A program made the position numbers and the translations under genes. Below are positions 61,744 to 64,000 of a DNA stretch of 64,000 nt, piece by piece. The number at the start of each line of letters is the position of its first letter. The first letter of the stretch is position 1. The stretch comes from Agarivorans litoreus. GTDB lineage: Bacteria > Pseudomonadota > Gammaproteobacteria > Enterobacterales > Celerinatantimonadaceae. The notes below the pieces were generated by a model. That model saw nothing but the letters and a program-made list of their open reading frames with translations, made no database searches and had not been told where the DNA came from. The DNA lies in the NCBI RefSeq assembly GCF_019649015.1, contig NZ_BLPI01000001.1, forward strand, positions 4,211,001-4,275,000. The letters run 5' to 3'.

Positions 61744-62748
61744 TTAAGCTCCTTTGCTGCGTTTAAATAATGATTGGCTGCCAAATATTTTTGGCCTTAA
61801 ATAGTGGTCGATTACTGGTGTACCTGCATTCATGATTAACACCGCAAATGCAACGCCTTCTGGATAGCTACCAAAGCTACGAATGAGCCAAATAAGTAAG
61901 CCACAACCAGCACCAAACAGAATTTGACCTCGAGGGCTAGTGGGCGAAGTAACTAGATCGGTAGCAATGAAAAAGGCCGCTAACATGGCTCCACCTGAAA
62001 GCAGATGTGCTAATCCCGAGGCGTAGTCTTGAGGATGTAGCCAATGCGCAATACTCGCAGGAATAGTTAAACCAAGCAGCAACGCGCAGGGTATATAAGG
62101 GCGAATGATGCCGCGCCAAATTAAAAATAGCCCGCCCAATGCTATAAGCAAGGCGCTTGTTTCTCCTAAGCTACCGGCATGTTCACCAAGTAGTAGCCCC
62201 TTCCATTCAACGATTTGATTTAAATCAGCGAGAGGAGTAGCTGAGCTTACGCCGTCGATGCCTAACCATTGTTGACTAAATATTAAGCCATCAGAACCCA
62301 AGCTTGGGATACTAATGGCTTGCCAGTTAGTCAGCTCTATTGGAAAACAGATTAACAGCATTACCCGACCTAACATGGCGGGGTTAAAAGGGTTGTGGCC
62401 AAGACCGCCGTAAACATGTTTGCCAATCACAATGGCAAATATGCAACCAAAGCTGGCCACCCACCAGGGGGTGCTGGCAGGTAAACTCATTGCTAGCAGC
62501 AGCGCGGTAAGCAATGATGAACCATCTATACTGCTTAACCAGTTTTTACCTTGCAGTTGCAGGCAAATTACCTCGCTAAGCCATGCACTAATGCAGCAAC
62601 TAACTATCACTAATGCAGCAGGCAAGCCAAAAATCCATACCCCATATAAAGCCGCTGGACTAAGAGCTAGCACTACCAAGTACATAATGTTAGTAGTGGA
62701 TAAGCCCGAGTGGGTATGTGGTGCTGCTATTGGGTTGTTTATAGCCAT
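61744..62748 (-). CDS. rnfD: Rnf complex subunit D
   Basis: A 334-residue membrane protein of the RnfD/NqrB family with about nine TM helices. Stretches [23 protein letters not shown] and [25 protein letters not shown] are typical. The covalent FMN threonine is in SSATPLAD (near residue 175-180). It begins at the rnfC stop (one-base overlap). Confidence 0.95.
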   Translation of the reverse strand: MAINNPIAAPHTHSGLSTTNIMYLVVLALSPAALYGVWIFGLPAALVIVSCCISAWLSEVICLQLQGKNWLSSIDGSSLLTALLLAMSLPASTPWWVASFGCIFAIVIGKHVYGGLGHNPFNPAMLGRVMLLICFPIELTNWQAISIPSLGSDGLIFSQQWLGIDGVSSATPLADLNQIVEWKGLLLGEHAGSLGETSALLIALGGLFLIWRGIIRPYIPCALLLGLTIPASIAHWLHPQDYASGLAHLLSGGAMLAAFFIATDLVTSPTSPRGQILFGAGCGLLIWLIRSFGSYPEGVAFAVLIMNAGTPVIDHYLRPKIFGSQSLFKRSKGA

Positions 62749-64000
62749 TAGCTTTCTCCTTGAGTGCTGCGAGAACGCGCAGGGCGTTTACGTTTAGCTG
62801 CTTTGGCTGCTTTTTTAGCTGCTGCTTCGCGGGCTAAGCGTTGTTGACGTGCCTCGGTAAGTTGGCGAGCTAAGTTTGATTTCTGCATCATGCTACGTTG
62901 CGCGTTGATGTTAGATTTTGCGTGCTGGAAATATTGCACGAGAGGAATACTAGAAGGGCAAATGTAACTGCACGCACCACACAATAGGCAGGAGTCTAAG
63001 CCAAATTCTTGTGCACCTTGCCAGTCATCATTATTGCTGTGTGTGGCCATTTGAAAGGGCATTAAGCCCATTGGGCATACCTTTACGCAGTTACCACAGC
63101 GCACGCAGTCTTGGCTTTGCCGCTGGTTAATTTGCTCTTCACTTAAGGCTAAAAGACCGCCGACACTTTTATCTATCGGCACAAAAGGCGATGGCAATAC
63201 TTGTCCCATCATTGGGCCACCAGCAATCATTCTCTTCGCTTCGGCTTTAAGGCCACCACATTCTGCAATAACTTGTGATACTAAGCTGCCAATGGGCACG
63301 GTGATATTGGCTGGAGCCTCTATGGCATCGCCTGATACAGTGATCACGCGTTCGATCAAGGGGCGCTGATAACGCACTGCTTGGTAAACCGCTTTAGCAG
63401 TGGCAACGTTGTGCACCAATATGCCTTGAGCAGTACTTAACTGCCCAGGACCAATAGCAATACCAGTGACTGCCTTAATTAAATGACGCTCAGAACCCAT
63501 AGGGTAAAGGCTGGGCACTATTTTTAGGCTGATTCCACTAATGCCATCACTCGCTTGTTTAATGGCATTAATGGCCTCTGGTTTATTATCTTCAATCGCA
63601 ATAATGGAGTTTGTAGCACCAATGGCTTTTGCCATTACTTTTATCCCTGCGATGATCTCGGCGGCTTGTTCGCGCATAAGGCGATCATCACAGGTTAAGT
63701 AAGGTTCACATTCGCCCCCATTAATGAGTAAGGTATGGACTTTAGACTTTCGCGCTAAACGAAGCTTTATCCCGGTAGGAAAACCTGCTCCGCCTAGGCC
63801 AACAATGCCAGCTTCAAGTACTCGCTCAACAATTTGTTCGTGGCTAAGCTTTTGGTAGTCACTTGGCGGGTAATCAATCCCCCAGTTTTTGGTGCCGTTA
63901 TTGGCGATAACTAAGGTCTGGCTTTTAATTCCAGATGGGTGGCTACTTAAGTAGGGCTTTATGTCTACTACAGTGCCATTTACTGGTGAATGTAAAGGCA
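62748..64000 (-). CDS. rnfC: Rnf complex subunit C (5' end outside the window)
   Basis: 417 codons are visible, open to the window end; the N-terminus lies beyond 64000. It shows the NADH/FMN site GLGGAGFPTGIKLRLARK, NGGECEPYLTCDDRLM, and two 4Fe-4S motifs, CVRCGNCVKVCP and CLLCGACSYICP. The C-terminal tail is Ala/Lys-rich, as in gammaproteobacterial RnfC. RnfC is the cytoplasmic subunit that exchanges electrons with NADH and ferredoxin. In diazotrophs the complex uses the ion gradient to push electrons to the low-potential donors of nitrogenase. Confidence 0.96.
   Translation of the reverse strand, partial: PLHSPVNGTVVDIKPYLSSHPSGIKSQTLVIANNGTKNWGIDYPPSDYQKLSHEQIVERVLEAGIVGLGGAGFPTGIKLRLARKSKVHTLLINGGECEPYLTCDDRLMREQAAEIIAGIKVMAKAIGATNSIIAIEDNKPEAINAIKQASDGISGISLKIVPSLYPMGSERHLIKAVTGIAIGPGQLSTAQGILVHNVATAKAVYQAVRYQRPLIERVITVSGDAIEAPANITVPIGSLVSQVIAECGGLKAEAKRMIAGGPMMGQVLPSPFVPIDKSVGGLLALSEEQINQRQSQDCVRCGNCVKVCPMGLMPFQMATHSNNDDWQGAQEFGLDSCLLCGACSYICPSSIPLVQYFQHAKSNINAQRSMMQKSNLARQLTEARQQRLAREAAAKKAAKAAKRKRPARSRSTQGES

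Overview
The window reads as chromosome of a marine, polysaccharide-degrading, facultatively diazotrophic gammaproteobacterium of the Alteromonadales/Agarivorans kind. This is an inference from gene content: a complete-looking Mo-nitrogenase region, a linked Rnf complex, a secreted modular GH16 enzyme, a mannitol-type PTS operon and an integron cassette array. No rRNA or tRNA gene was found to fix the taxonomy.

Layout. 0-6.6 kb: end of an unknown gene, a small secreted protein, then a TetR regulator divergent from a two-adaptor RND efflux operon with two near-perfect palindromic operators between them. 6.7-15 kb: a DeoR regulator and a hexitol-type PTS operon (EIIA, EIICB, EIIA-HPr-EI fusion, double-Rossmann dehydrogenase, PfkB kinase); the shared control region carries seven TGATT boxes in 10-bp phase. 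15.4-35.4 kb: nitrogen fixation, as nifHDK-nifT-nifY-(DUF6129-like)-cowN, then a GNAT and a GAF-GGDEF gene, nifENX-fdxB-rseC, a repeat and a GH16 enzyme, then nifUSVWZM. Sigma-54 (-24/-12) elements and NifA-type TGT-N10-ACA sites can be read before nifE, nifU and nifF; nifH has a good -24/-12 but only a shortened activator site.

35.7-39.1 kb: a Tat-exported PhoX-type phosphatase next to tatA/tatB-like genes, and a GFA-family gene that lacks any usual start codon. 39.4-49.8 kb: an array of at least 13 integron cassettes, all on +, with attC sites but no integrase in the window (a CALIN, or the far part of a large integron). One attC is split exactly by a 1952-bp group II intron on the opposite strand. 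50.3-58 kb: a lipoprotein, an AraC-type regulator, and a TRAP transporter operon leading into ethanolamine ammonia-lyase eutBC. 58-64 kb: two copies of a ~264-bp MITE-like repeat around a small-gene/nifF module, then rnfH-E-G-D-C on the minus strand (rnfC runs off the end).

How it fits together: Rnf and the flavodoxin NifF are the expected low-potential electron route to NifH, with FdxB and possibly RseC in support; NifUS, V, W, Z, M, E, N, X, Y build and mature clusters and FeMo-co; CowN protects against CO. nifA/nifL, nifB and nifQ are not in the window and must be elsewhere if the organism fixes nitrogen. The phosphatase/integron/ethanolamine block between nifM and nifF, and the GH16 gene inside the nif run, look like later insertions; three copies of the same MITE sit at those junctions.
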